This document shows positions 34,100 to 42,873 of a stretch of 64,000 bases of DNA, piece after piece. Below the pieces are notes generated by a model. That model saw only the letters and a list, made by a program, of their open reading frames with translations. It did no database searches and was not told the DNA's origin. Position 1 is the first letter of the stretch. The number at the start of each line of letters is the position of its first letter. Source of the stretch: Streptomyces changanensis. Lineage in GTDB: Bacteria > Actinomycetota > Actinomycetes > Streptomycetales > Streptomycetaceae. Location: NCBI RefSeq assembly GCF_024600715.1, contig NZ_CP102332.1, forward strand, positions 806,001-870,000, given 5' to 3'. The translations under genes were made by a program, and so were the position numbers.

Positions 34100-34154
34100 G
34101 CTGGTTCTCCTCGCCCTTGAGTCCCTGGGGTCGTCGCCCTCCCGCAGTCCGCGG

Positions 34155-34173
34155 AAGCGGTGAGCGACCGCTT
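34155..34173. promoter_or_regulatory. TetR-type operator downstream of the fabG promoter
   Basis: AAGCGGT (34155-34161) and ACCGCTT (34167-34173) form a perfect 7-bp inverted repeat with a 5-base spacer, 19 bp in all. It is just downstream of the predicted transcription start and 56 bases before the fabG start, where repressor binding would block transcription. Confidence 0.65.
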
Positions 34174-34193
34174 AGTACCTTCAGCTGGACGAG

Positions 34194-34222
34194 ACGCTAG
34201 AAGCCCTGGCACCCGGTGTCAA
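34194..34222 (-). promoter_or_regulatory. Sigma-70-type promoter of the two-SDR operon
   Basis: TTGACA (34222-34217), 17-base spacer and TAGCGT (34199-34194) on the minus strand. A near-consensus housekeeping promoter; predicted start near 34187. Confidence 0.7.
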
Positions 34223-34698
34223 CGGCCCACGGGCGGGTGCGGAGGACGCGCCGCCGGAGCGGGCCGCCCGGTGGGGGGCGGTCGGAGCCGGTCCCTGGGG
34301 TGTCCGCGGCGGCCCCCCGGGGCGTCGGGCGGGGCTCGGGGGGGCAGCCCGACGGGGGCCTCGGGGTGCCCGGTGGGGGCCTCGGGACGTCCCCGGGCGG
34401 CTGGGACGTCCAGGGCGGCCGGGAGTCCGGCGACGGCCCCGTGTGCGGCTGGGCGCCGGTTCAGGGGCGCCCCGGCGGCGACTCGGGGCGCAGGGCCGGC
34501 CCCGGGGGCAGCAAAAGGTCTCCCGGGGCATCCGGCGACGGTCCTCCGGGCGGCCCGGGGCCTGGGGCAACCGGAGGCTCGCGGCGCATCCGGCGGCCGT
34601 CCCGGACGCCCACCACGGCGCGTCGGGGCGTCCGCCTCACGGGCCCGGGGTGTTTCCGCAGGCCGTCGCCGGACGCCCCCGCTGACGGCGGTCGCGCG
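34223..34698. other. Gene-free gap with G-rich low-complexity DNA
   Basis: 476 bases upstream of the fabG promoter. Contains irregular repeats of GGGGCCTCGGG-type words. Long frames on both strands are low-complexity Gly/Pro/Arg strings without starts or domains, so I call no gene. It may be decayed or expanded intergenic DNA. Confidence 0.55.
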
Positions 34699-35082
34699 TC
34701 AGCGGACGAGCAGGTCGAGCAGCCGCTCGACCTCGGCCTCCGGGTCGGCGGTCAGGCCGGTGTGCACGGGTCCCGGCTGGACGACCGTGGAGCGCGGGGC
34801 GACCAGCCAGCGGAAGCGGCGACCCGCGTCGTCGCGCGCGGCCTGCCCGGCGTGGTCCCCTCCCCGGCACACGCCCTCCACCGCGCGCAGGGCGGCCCGT
34901 ACACCGGCGACGTCGGCCCGGGGATCGAGCGCCGCGAGCCTGGCCTCGTCCAGGTGCGTCCGCGCCGCGACGAAGGACCGGGCACGGCAGTAGACCACCA
35001 CACCCGCGTTGAAGCACTCGCCGCGCTCGACGCGCGGCACGACGCGCAGCAGCGCGTACTCGAAGACGTCCCTCCGGGTCAC
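34699..35082 (-). CDS. DUF3037 family protein
   Basis: 127 codons. FEYALLRVVPRVERGECFNAGVVVYCR is the signature of DUF3037 (the Glu-x-x-N-x-G region). Its GTG overlaps the stop of the HipA-like kinase gene as GTGA, so translation is coupled. DUF3037 and HipA-like kinase genes recur together in bacteria, suggesting a functional pair; biochemical role unknown. Confidence 0.88.
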   Translation of the reverse strand: MTRRDVFEYALLRVVPRVERGECFNAGVVVYCRARSFVAARTHLDEARLAALDPRADVAGVRAALRAVEGVCRGGDHAGQAARDDAGRRFRWLVAPRSTVVQPGPVHTGLTADPEAEVERLLDLLVR

Positions 35083-35948
35083 TCGCCGCCGTCCTTCTGG
35101 TGCTCGCTCCGGACGGCCCCGCCGCCGGTGGTGTGGGGCCACGGGGTGGCGTGCTCGGTGAGCCAGCCGGGCGGCTGGGCTTTGCGCTCGGTGCGCCGAC
35201 CGAGGGTGACGCGCTCGTGGATGGTCGCGGCACGCGGCAGGAGCGCCTCCACGTAGGCGCGGCGGACGGCGTCGGGCCCGTCGAAGCCGGGCTCGTCGAC
35301 CAGCCACTCGTCGGGCACGTCGGCGGCCACCTCCGTCAACAGCCCCTCGGTGACGCGGGGCGCCAGCTCGGCGGCAGCGGCGGCGACGTCGGGGCCGTAG
35401 GGCGCGAGGACGTGGTCGGAGGCGTCGTACGGCTTGGCGGCGGACGCCTGGGCCCCGGGCCAGTTGTGGTGCCAGATCATGGTGGCGCCGTGGTCGATGA
35501 GCCACGGTTCGCCGTGCCAGACGAGCATGTTGGGATTCCGCCAGGACCGGTCGACGTTGTTGATGAGCGCGTCGAACCAGACGACGCGGCCCGCCTCGAC
35601 CGGGTCCATCTCGTAGGCGAGCGGGTCGAAGCCGAGGGAGCCGGGGAGGTAGTCCATCCCGAGGTTGAGGCCGCCGCTCGCCTTGAGCAGCTCCTGCACC
35701 TCCTGGTCGGGCTCGCCCAGGCCGATCACCGGGTCCAGCTGGATGGTGACCAGGTCGGGGACGCGCAGGCCGAGGCGCTGGCCGAGCCGGCCGCAGATCA
35801 CCTCGGCGACCAGCGTCTTGCGCCCCTGCCCGGCGCCGGTGAACTTCATGACGTACGTGCCGAGATCGTCGGCCTCGACGATCCCGGGGAGCGATCCGCC
35901 CTCGCGCAAGGGCGTGACGTAGCGGATCGCTGTGACTTCGGAAAGCAT
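35079..35948 (-). CDS. HipA-like kinase
   Basis: 289 codons. Kinase-fold features: TYVMKFTGAGQGRKTLVAEV (ATP lysine region), catalytic loop FDALINNVDRSWRNPNMLVW with Asp and Asn, and metal-binding WLIDHGATM (variant of the DFG/D-x-x). Unlike toxin HipA it lacks the N-terminal subdomain and has no HipB-type repressor beside it. Probably phosphorylates a protein or tRNA-related target (inference). First of a two-gene pair with DUF3037. Confidence 0.85.
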   Translation of the reverse strand: MLSEVTAIRYVTPLREGGSLPGIVEADDLGTYVMKFTGAGQGRKTLVAEVICGRLGQRLGLRVPDLVTIQLDPVIGLGEPDQEVQELLKASGGLNLGMDYLPGSLGFDPLAYEMDPVEAGRVVWFDALINNVDRSWRNPNMLVWHGEPWLIDHGATMIWHHNWPGAQASAAKPYDASDHVLAPYGPDVAAAAAELAPRVTEGLLTEVAADVPDEWLVDEPGFDGPDAVRRAYVEALLPRAATIHERVTLGRRTERKAQPPGWLTEHATPWPHTTGGGAVRSEHQKDGGE

Positions 35949-36049
35949 CCCCCCAGGCTACGTGGCCGCCCGGGCGTCATCGATCGGGTTTTCCACAGGC
36001 GGCGCCGCTCGCCGCCGCGGCCGTCGGCACCCCCTGGCATGCTGCGACC

Positions 36050-38377
36050 ATGACCGAGACCACTGCTGCGGCCCCTCTCCCGGCCTTACCCGACTTCCCC
36101 CGTGCGTTCGCCCGTACCCGCCGTTTCTCCCTGGGGGTGCCCGGCCACTTCACGGTCTCGCCCGACGGCGAGCGGGTGCTGTTCGTCCGCACCGGTTCGG
36201 GCACCGATCCGGTCGGCCGCCTGTGGCTGTACGAGGACGGTGGGGAACGGCTCCTGGCCGACCCGGCGGGGCTGGGCGGGCCGGGCGAGGACGCCCTTCC
36301 GGAGGAGGAGCGGGTCCGCCGCGAGCGGGCCCGCGTCCTGTCGTCGGGCGTCGTCGGGTACGCCGCGGACCGCGGGGTCCGCCTGGCGGTCTTCGCGGTC
36401 GGCGGGGCGCTGTGGGCGGTCCGGACCCGGGGCGGTGCTCCCTGGCGGATCCCGACGGCGGGCCCCGTCGTGGACCCGCGCCCCTCCCCCGACGGGTCGT
36501 TGGTGGCGTACGTGACGGGCGGCGCGGTGCGCGTGGTGGCGGTGGACGGCGGCGGGGACCGGGCGCTCGCCGAGCCGGAGTCCGCCGATGTCGTGTACGG
36601 CCTGGCCGACCACGTGTCGGCCGAGTCGATCGGGCGGACGCGCGGCTTCTGGTGGTCCCCGGCGGGAGACGCCCTCCTGGTGGCGCGCGTCGACCACGCG
36701 CCGGTGGCCCGCTGGTACCTCGCCGACCCGGCGGACCCGGCGACGGCGCCGCGCGTGCTGCGCTATCCGGCGGCCGGCACCGCGAACCCGGTGGTGACGC
36801 TGCACGTCCTGCGTCTCGACGGCGGCCGCGCGGCGCTGCGGACGCCCGCCGGGGCCGACGCGGGCGGGCACCCCGCGGGCGCCTGGACGGACCGGCGGTT
36901 CGAGTACGTGACCGCCGCCGGCTGGGACGCCCACGGTCCGTACGCCCAGCTCCAGACGCGTGACCAGCGCACCGCGCGGTGGTTCGGCGCCGACCCGGAG
37001 ACGGGAGACGTACGGCCGCTGCACGTGCTGCGGGACGACGCGTGGGTGGCCCTCACCCCGGGCGCGCCGCTGCGTACCGTGTCCGGCACCCCCGTCGTGG
37101 CCGACGTCCGGGACGACGTGCGCGGCATACGCGTCGGCGACGCCCCGTCGCCGCCCGGCCTCCAGGTCCGCGAGGTGCTGGGGGCGGTCGGTGAGCGGGT
37201 GTACTTCACGGCGAGCGAGGAGCCGACGGAGACGCACGTGTGGGTGTACGAGGGGGCGGACGACCCGGCGGACGGCGGTCCGGGCGGCGACGGGGCGGGC
37301 GATCCGGCGGCGGGCGGGGCGGGCGGCGACGGGGCGGGCGGGCGTACGGGGGCCGGGGCCGGGGCCGGCGCCGCCTCCCGTGCTGGTACCGCCTCCCGTG
37401 CCGAGGCCGGCTCCTGTCCCGGTGCCGGTTTCCGTCCCGGTGCCGGTTTCCGTCGGGTGAGCGACCGGCCGGGCGTGCACACGGCCGCGGTCGGCGGCGG
37501 CACCGTGGTGCTCGACAGCCTGACCCCGGACGGCCGATCGGTGACGGTACTGCGCGACGGTGCGCCGGCGGGCCGGATCGCCGTCCTCGCCGAGGGGCCA
37601 CCGGTCCGCCCCCGGGCCGCCCGCCTGTCGCTGGGGGCCCGCGCACTCCGCGCCCACCTGCACCTGCCGTCCTGGTACGACGCCGCGTCCGGGGAGCGGC
37701 TGCCGGTCCTGCTCAGCCCGTACGGCGGTCCCGGGATGCAGCTGGCGGTGTGCGGGCACGGATGGTGGAGCGCCGTCGCCCAATGGTTCGCCGAGCAGGG
37801 CTTCGCCGTGCTGGTGGCGGACGGGCGCGGCACGCCGGGGCGGGGCCGCGCCTGGGAGGTCGCGGTGCGCGGTGACCGGTTGGGCCCGGCGCTGGAGGAC
37901 CAGGTCGACGCGCTGCACGCGGCGGCTGAGCGCTACCCGGGGCTGGACCTGCGGCGGGTGGCGGTACGGGGGTGGTCGTACGGCGGTTACCTGGCGATCG
38001 GGGCCGTCCTGCGCCGTCCCGACGTGTTCCACGCCGCGGTGGCGGGCGCCGCGCCGACGGACCGGCGGCTGTACGACACGCACTGGGAGGAGCGGTTCCT
38101 CGGCCATCCCGACGTCGAGCCGGAGAACTACGTCCGGTCGTCCCTGCTGACGGAGGCGCACCGGCTGACCCGGCCCCTGATGCTGGTGCACGGCCTGGCC
38201 GACGACAACGTGGTCGCCGCCCACACGCTGCGGCTCTCCGCCGCGCTGCTCTCCGCCGGACGGCCGCACACCGTGCTGCCCCTGCCGGGCGTGACGCACG
38301 CGGTGACGCGGGAGGAGGTGGTGAGCAACCAGCTGCGGTTGGAGCTGGACTTCCTGAGGTCGTCGCTGGGGAGGTGA
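36050..38377 (+). CDS. S9 family prolyl oligopeptidase (dipeptidyl-peptidase IV type)
   Basis: 775 codons. N-terminal beta-propeller (~1-480, repeated SPDG blades) and C-terminal alpha/beta hydrolase: nucleophile in RGWSYGGYLAIG (~643), Asp in GLADDNVV (~717), His in GVTHAVT (~749). Cleaves peptides after proline or alanine. No signal peptide, so cytoplasmic. A low-complexity Gly/Ala/Arg insertion (~402-469) with GAGFR repeats interrupts the propeller. Divergent from the HipA-like gene with a 101-base gap. Confidence 0.93.
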   Translation: MTETTAAAPLPALPDFPRAFARTRRFSLGVPGHFTVSPDGERVLFVRTGSGTDPVGRLWLYEDGGERLLADPAGLGGPGEDALPEEERVRRERARVLSSGVVGYAADRGVRLAVFAVGGALWAVRTRGGAPWRIPTAGPVVDPRPSPDGSLVAYVTGGAVRVVAVDGGGDRALAEPESADVVYGLADHVSAESIGRTRGFWWSPAGDALLVARVDHAPVARWYLADPADPATAPRVLRYPAAGTANPVVTLHVLRLDGGRAALRTPAGADAGGHPAGAWTDRRFEYVTAAGWDAHGPYAQLQTRDQRTARWFGADPETGDVRPLHVLRDDAWVALTPGAPLRTVSGTPVVADVRDDVRGIRVGDAPSPPGLQVREVLGAVGERVYFTASEEPTETHVWVYEGADDPADGGPGGDGAGDPAAGGAGGDGAGGRTGAGAGAGAASRAGTASRAEAGSCPGAGFRPGAGFRRVSDRPGVHTAAVGGGTVVLDSLTPDGRSVTVLRDGAPAGRIAVLAEGPPVRPRAARLSLGARALRAHLHLPSWYDAASGERLPVLLSPYGGPGMQLAVCGHGWWSAVAQWFAEQGFAVLVADGRGTPGRGRAWEVAVRGDRLGPALEDQVDALHAAAERYPGLDLRRVAVRGWSYGGYLAIGAVLRRPDVFHAAVAGAAPTDRRLYDTHWEERFLGHPDVEPENYVRSSLLTEAHRLTRPLMLVHGLADDNVVAAHTLRLSAALLSAGRPHTVLPLPGVTHAVTREEVVSNQLRLELDFLRSSLGR

Positions 38378-38452
38378 ACGGGGCGGCGCCGGGCTCCGTA
38401 CATCCGCATGACCTGGGGGATCCCAGGTGTGTCGAGGTGGAAGGAACGGCGC

Positions 38453-38938
38453 ATGACCGGGACGGACGGAGCGGCGGCGGCACGGGGTGCGGGTGGGACG
38501 GTGGCGCGGCGGACCGTGGTCGCGGCGGCGGGGGGCGCGGGCCTCGCCGCGGCGTTGACGGCGTGCGCCGGGTCGGACGGCGGGTCGACGGCGCCGCCGG
38601 CCGCGCCCCCCGCGGGCAGTGGCCCGGCGCGGGACGCCGGGGGCGGGGCGGGGCAGGTCCTGGCGAGGACGTCGGACATCCCGGAGGGTGGCGGCCGGGT
38701 CTTCGGTGACCGGGGCGTGGTCGTCACGCAGCCGAAGGCGGGCGAGTTCCGGGCCTTCTCGGCGATGTGCACGCACCGGGGGTGCGCGGTGGGGGACGTC
38801 ACGGACGGGGTGATCAACTGCCCGTGCCACGGCAGCCGGTTCGACGCGGCCGACGGGAGCGTGAAGGCGGGCCCGGCGACGGAACCGCTGGCGGCCGCGA
38901 AGATCACGGTCGAGGGCGACTCGATCAAGCTCGCCTGA
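38453..38938 (+). CDS. Rieske [2Fe-2S] lipoprotein, Tat-exported
   Basis: 161 codons from ATG 38453 (AAGGA upstream). Twin-arginine signal ARRTVVAAAGGAGLAAALTAC ends with a lipobox Cys, so it should be folded before export and lipidated. Rieske ligands CTHRGC (~106) and CPCHGS (~123) with the disulfide cysteines make a cytochrome-type cluster. No b-type partner is adjacent; electron partner unknown. Common standalone protein in Streptomyces. Confidence 0.9.
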   Translation: MTGTDGAAAARGAGGTVARRTVVAAAGGAGLAAALTACAGSDGGSTAPPAAPPAGSGPARDAGGGAGQVLARTSDIPEGGGRVFGDRGVVVTQPKAGEFRAFSAMCTHRGCAVGDVTDGVINCPCHGSRFDAADGSVKAGPATEPLAAAKITVEGDSIKLA

Positions 38939-39119
38939 CGGCACCCCCCGCGCCCGGCACCCCGGTCCCCGCGCCCGGCACCCGCCTCCGGCGGCCGGCC
39001 GGGCGGGGCGGGAGGCGGGCGGCGTCGTCGACGCGGTCGGCGGGGACGGCTGTCGGGAGTCCGCCCCGACCCGTCGCCCGGCCCGGCCCGACCCGTCGCC
39101 CGGCCTGATCCTCCGCCGC

Positions 39120-39285
39120 CCGGCCCGGCCCGTCCCGGCGTCCGCTCCGGCTCCACGCCCGTCCCGGCCCCTCGCCCGGCCCGTCCCGGCGTCCGGCCCG
39201 TCCCGGCCCCTCGCCCGGCCCGTCCCGGCGTCCGGCCCGTCCCGGCCCCTCGCCCGGCCCGTCCCGGCGTCCCGCCCGTCCCGCC
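39120..39285. repeat. 39-bp tandem repeat, ~4 copies
   Basis: The CCTCGCCCGGCC core recurs at 39-base intervals (CTCGCC at 39171, 39210, 39249), with a degenerate copy before. The unit is a mix of CGTCCCGG and GTCCGGCCC words. It fills the 430-base gap between the convergent Rieske and LysR genes; no gene is seen. 39 is 13 codons, but neither strand has a start or sensible protein. Confidence 0.85.
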
Positions 39286-39368
39286 CGTCGCCCGGGGCGT
39301 CCCGTCGCCCCAGCCCTGGCCCCAAGCCGTCCGTTCGCCTCGGGAAGCCGTGCCGCGGGCCCGGCCGG

Positions 39369-40274
39369 TCACTCCGCCACGGCGGCCGCCGCGTCCCGCA
39401 GCGCCTCGACGGCCGCCCTGATCGAGGGCCGCCGGTCGGCGTCGCCGCGCCACACGGCGTAGATGTGCCGCCGCATCCGCTGCCGCACGGGGATCAGTAC
39501 GACCCCCTCCGGTACCGGGCCGCGCCCGAGCCGGGGGGTGACGCACACGCCGAGGCCCGCCTGGATCAGCGCCAGCTGCGTGTGGTGCTCGCCCGCGAGG
39601 TGGGCGATCCGCGGCTCGATGCCCTGGGAGCGCAGGGTGAACACCAGCCACTCGTAGCAGAACTCGCCCTCGGGCCAGGAGACCCAGTCGTCGTCGGCCA
39701 GGTCCGTCAGGTCGACCTCGGCGCGCCCGGCGAGCGGGTGGTCGGCGGGTACGGCGACGTCGGCCGTGTCGTCGAGGAGCGCCGTGTGGACGAGGCCGCC
39801 CGGGACGGGCAGGCGCTTGTTGCTCCAGTCGAGCACGACGGCGATGTCCACGTCCCCGCGCAGCACCTGGCGGATGCCGTGCTCGGGTTCCCGCTCGCTG
39901 CTGCGCACCCGCAGCTCCGGGTGGCCGGCGCGCAGGGCGGTGATGGCGTGCGGGAAGAGGCCGCGCGCCGCCGTGGGGAAGCCGGCGAGCCGCACCTCCC
40001 CCACGGCGCGGCCCCGCTGGGCCTCGATGTCCGACTGCGCCAGCTCGACCTGCGACAGGATGCGCGCCGCGTGTCCGGCGAGGAGTTGCCCGGCGTCGGT
40101 CAGGCGCACCCCGCGCCCGTTCTTGGCGACGAGTTGCTGGCCGACTTCGCGCTCCAGCTTGGCCAGCTGCTGCGAGACGGCGGACGTGGTGACGTGCAGT
40201 CCGTCGGCGGCGGCGCTGACCGAGCCGTGCCGGGCGAGGGCGTCCAGGGTCCGCAGGCGCTCCAGGTTCAACAT
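39369..40274 (-). CDS. LysR family transcriptional regulator
   Basis: 301 codons. HTH MLNLERLRTLDALARHGSVS, then AAADGLHVTTSAVSQQLAKL, followed by a LysR-substrate domain (GEVRLAGFPTAARGLFP). ATG at 40274 gives the family's usual N-terminus but lacks a Shine-Dalgarno site; ATG at 40298 is an alternative. Divergent from an EamA transporter with a short AT-rich gap carrying a palindrome, so it likely controls that transporter and itself. Confidence 0.92.
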   Translation of the reverse strand: MLNLERLRTLDALARHGSVSAAADGLHVTTSAVSQQLAKLEREVGQQLVAKNGRGVRLTDAGQLLAGHAARILSQVELAQSDIEAQRGRAVGEVRLAGFPTAARGLFPHAITALRAGHPELRVRSSEREPEHGIRQVLRGDVDIAVVLDWSNKRLPVPGGLVHTALLDDTADVAVPADHPLAGRAEVDLTDLADDDWVSWPEGEFCYEWLVFTLRSQGIEPRIAHLAGEHHTQLALIQAGLGVCVTPRLGRGPVPEGVVLIPVRQRMRRHIYAVWRGDADRRPSIRAAVEALRDAAAAVAE

Positions 40275-40309
40275 GTAAGCAATACTAACCAGACTCATCA
40301 ATAAATTCT

Positions 40310-40324
40310 CACTTGTTCTAAGTG
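40310..40324. promoter_or_regulatory. LysR-type binding box between lysR and eamA
   Basis: CACTT-N5-AAGTG is a 15-bp interrupted palindrome of the LysR size class, in a 73-base divergent intergenic region that is unusually AT-rich for this genome. Confidence 0.55.
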
Positions 40325-40347
40325 GTTCGCCGGGCCATGGTGGCCTC

Positions 40348-41397
40348 ATGAGCACCACGCCCCCGCAGCGGACCCCGTCCTCCGCCGACCGGCCCACCCC
40401 CGCCGCCCTCGCCGCCGCCTCCGCCACCGGCGGTCCGGCCGCCGGTCCCGCCCCCCGGCGGGCGCGCCGCGTCGACTGGCGCGTCCGGCTGGCGGTGCTC
40501 TCCGTGGTCTGGGGGTTCAGCTTCCTGCTCATCAGGGTCGGCACGTCGGCGTACGCCCCGTTCCAGGTGACCTTCGGGCGCCTCCTGTTCGGTACGGCCG
40601 TGCTCGCCGCCGCGATGGCGTTGCGGCGGACGGGGTTGCCGCGCGGGGCCCGCACCTGGGCGCATCTGACGGTGGCGGCGTTCTTCCTCAACGCCGTGCC
40701 GTTCTCGCTCTTCGCCTTCGCCGAGCTGACGATCCCCTCGACCCTCGCGGGCATCTGCAACGCCACGTCGCCGCTGTGGGGCATGGTCCTGTCGCTGGTC
40801 GCCCTGTCGGAGGACCGGCCCACGCGCCGCCGGGTGGCCGGTCTGGGGCTCGGTTTCCTCGGCGTCCTGACGGTACTCGGGGCCTGGCAGGGCTTCTCCG
40901 GCATCGACGCCGGCGGCACGGTCATGGCGCTGCTGGCCTCGCTGAGCTACCCGATCGGCTGGATCTACGTGCGCCGCACGCTGGCGGGCAGCGGCGCTTC
41001 GCATCTGCCCCTCACGGGTGCGCAGTTGCTGCTGGCGACGGTCCAGCTGGCGGTGGTCACCCCGCTGTTCACGAGCTGGCCGTCGTCCTTCCCGGTGCTC
41101 CCACTGCTGGCCGTGGTCGCCCTCGGCGCCCTGGGTACCGGCTTCGCGATGCTGCTGCAGTACGGGATCGTCTCCGAGGTCGGCCCGACGACGGGGCAGA
41201 TGGTCACATACTTCACGCCGGTCATCGCCACGGCCGCCGGCGTGACGCTGCTGGACGAGCCGCTCACCTGGAACACCCCGGTCGGGGCGCTGATCGTGCT
41301 GGCGGGCGCCGCCCTCACCCAGACCCGCCCCGACACCGCGTCCCGCCGACTCCCCGGCCGGCGACGGAACGACGGCGAGGCCGCCGCCCGACAGTGA
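40348..41397 (+). CDS. EamA/DMT superfamily transporter
   Basis: 349 codons, ten membrane helices in two EamA repeats (VVWGFSFLLIRVGTSAYAPF in the first, LQYGIVSEVGPTTGQMVTYF in the second). A short Ala/Pro N-terminus precedes. Exports or imports a small metabolite, often an amino acid; substrate unknown. Paired with a divergent LysR regulator. Confidence 0.92.
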   Translation: MSTTPPQRTPSSADRPTPAALAAASATGGPAAGPAPRRARRVDWRVRLAVLSVVWGFSFLLIRVGTSAYAPFQVTFGRLLFGTAVLAAAMALRRTGLPRGARTWAHLTVAAFFLNAVPFSLFAFAELTIPSTLAGICNATSPLWGMVLSLVALSEDRPTRRRVAGLGLGFLGVLTVLGAWQGFSGIDAGGTVMALLASLSYPIGWIYVRRTLAGSGASHLPLTGAQLLLATVQLAVVTPLFTSWPSSFPVLPLLAVVALGALGTGFAMLLQYGIVSEVGPTTGQMVTYFTPVIATAAGVTLLDEPLTWNTPVGALIVLAGAALTQTRPDTASRRLPGRRRNDGEAAARQ

Positions 41398-41503
41398 GGC
41401 CCGCGCCACCCGCCGGCGGCGGCCCGCCCCGCCCGGCAGGCCGGCCGCCGGGGCCGCTGCGCCGGCGCGAGGCACGCGGCCGGGCCGGCGCCGCGTCCGC
41501 GGC

Positions 41504-42838
41504 TCAGCGGTGGACGCCCACCGCCATCGGCCCGGCCGCCTCCGCCACGGCCGTGGCGAGCGCCGTGATGTCGTCGCCCCTCAGACCGGAGACGGTGAGA
41601 CGGATGCCCGGGGGCGAGGCCACGCGGAACCGGGCGCCGGGCGCCACCGCCCACCCCGCGTGCAGCAGCCGGGCCGCCGTACCGGTCTCGTCTGCCACCG
41701 GCACCCAGACGTTCATCCCGCTCCGGCCGTGCGCCCGGACGCCCCGCGCGGCGAGGGCGGCGATCAGCGCTTCGCGCCGCTCCCCGTACGCCCGCGCGAC
41801 GGCCGGCGCGTCCACGGCACCGGACTCCCACAGGTGGACGACGGCACGCTGGAGCAGCCGGCTCACCCAGCCGGGGCCGAGGCGCTGCCGGCCCAGGACG
41901 CGGTCGACGGTGGCGTGGTCGCCGGTGAAGGTCGCGACCCGGAGGTCGGGGCCGTACGCCTTGGCGACCGAGCGCACGTAGAGCCACCGCCCGGTGGCCC
42001 CGGACAGCGCGTGGAGCGGCTGTTCCACGAAGCCGTGGCCGTGGTCGTCCTCGACGAGCAGCACGTCCGGGTGACGGGACAGCACCTCCCGCAGTCGCTC
42101 GGCGCGCTCGGCGCCGACCGCCGCCCCGGTCGGGTTCTGCGCGCGGGCGGTGACGACGACGGCCCGGACGCCGTCGTCGCGCAGGGCCCGCTCCACCTCG
42201 TCCGGCAGCGGCCCGTCGTCGTCGACGCCGACGGGCACGGCCCGCAGCCCCAGCGCCGGCACGAGGTCGAGCATGCTGCCCCAGCCCGGGTCCTCGACGG
42301 CGACGGCGTCCCCGGGGCGCAGGTGCACGGCGAGGGCGCGTTCGATGGCGTCGAGGGAGCCGGAGGTGACGCCGACGGGTCCGTCCGGGACGCCGTCGGC
42401 GTCCAGCGCGGCCCGGGCGAGCCGGGCGAAGCGGTGGTCGACGGGCGGTTCCCCGTACAGCCCGTGGTGCTCGTCGTCCCGGCGCGCGGCGGCGGCCAAC
42501 GCGGGGGCGAGCGAGGGCAGCAAGGACGGGTCGGGGTTGCCCTGGCCGACGTCGCGGACACCCTCGGGCGCGTCGATCCGGACGGCGTCCCGCGCGGTGG
42601 TGACGGGCCGGGGGCGGATCCGGCTTCCGCGGCGGCCGGCGGTCTCGATGACGCCCCGCTCCCGCAGGGTCCGGTAGGCGGCGGCCACCGTGTTCGGGTT
42701 GACCCCCAGCTGCGCCGCCAACTCCCGCATGGGCGGCAGCAGTCGGCCCGGCGCGAGCTCACCCGCGCCGACCCCGCGCTCCACGCTGGCCGCGATCTCC
42801 GCTGCACGACGCCCGCTGATCCGATACTCTCCTAGCAC
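41504..42838 (-). CDS. MocR-type GntR/aminotransferase regulator
   Basis: 444 codons. N-terminal GntR winged helix (LPPMRELAAQLGVNPNTVAA) and a type I aminotransferase-fold domain with PLP Lys in RSVAKAYGPDLRVATF and QNPTGAAVG. PLP-binding regulators of this class (PdxR and relatives) sense vitamin B6 status. GTG start at 42838; TACTGT at 42845-42850 on the same strand predicts a leaderless mRNA. Divergent from two flavin split-barrel genes, which fits B6/flavin control. Confidence 0.92.
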   Translation of the reverse strand: MLGEYRISGRRAAEIAASVERGVGAGELAPGRLLPPMRELAAQLGVNPNTVAAAYRTLRERGVIETAGRRGSRIRPRPVTTARDAVRIDAPEGVRDVGQGNPDPSLLPSLAPALAAAARRDDEHHGLYGEPPVDHRFARLARAALDADGVPDGPVGVTSGSLDAIERALAVHLRPGDAVAVEDPGWGSMLDLVPALGLRAVPVGVDDDGPLPDEVERALRDDGVRAVVVTARAQNPTGAAVGAERAERLREVLSRHPDVLLVEDDHGHGFVEQPLHALSGATGRWLYVRSVAKAYGPDLRVATFTGDHATVDRVLGRQRLGPGWVSRLLQRAVVHLWESGAVDAPAVARAYGERREALIAALAARGVRAHGRSGMNVWVPVADETGTAARLLHAGWAVAPGARFRVASPPGIRLTVSGLRGDDITALATAVAEAAGPMAVGVHR

Positions 42839-42849
42839 AAACCACAGTA

Positions 42850-42861
42850 TGCACTAGTGCA
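42850..42861. promoter_or_regulatory. MocR operator palindrome
   Basis: TGCACTAGTGCA is a perfect 12-bp palindrome centred in the short MocR/PPOX divergent gap, between both start codons. A natural site for MocR binding to control both directions. Confidence 0.6.
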
Positions 42862-42873
42862 ATGGAGAACGCA

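Noticed and set aside
34216..35256. Possible gene in the gap upstream of fabG
   Set aside because: Gly/Pro/Arg low-complexity with no start site or domain; its downstream half is antisense to the DUF3037/HipA genes.
35079..35948. Classical HipBA toxin-antitoxin
   Set aside because: No HipB helix-turn-helix gene is adjacent, and the kinase lacks the HipA N-terminal domain.
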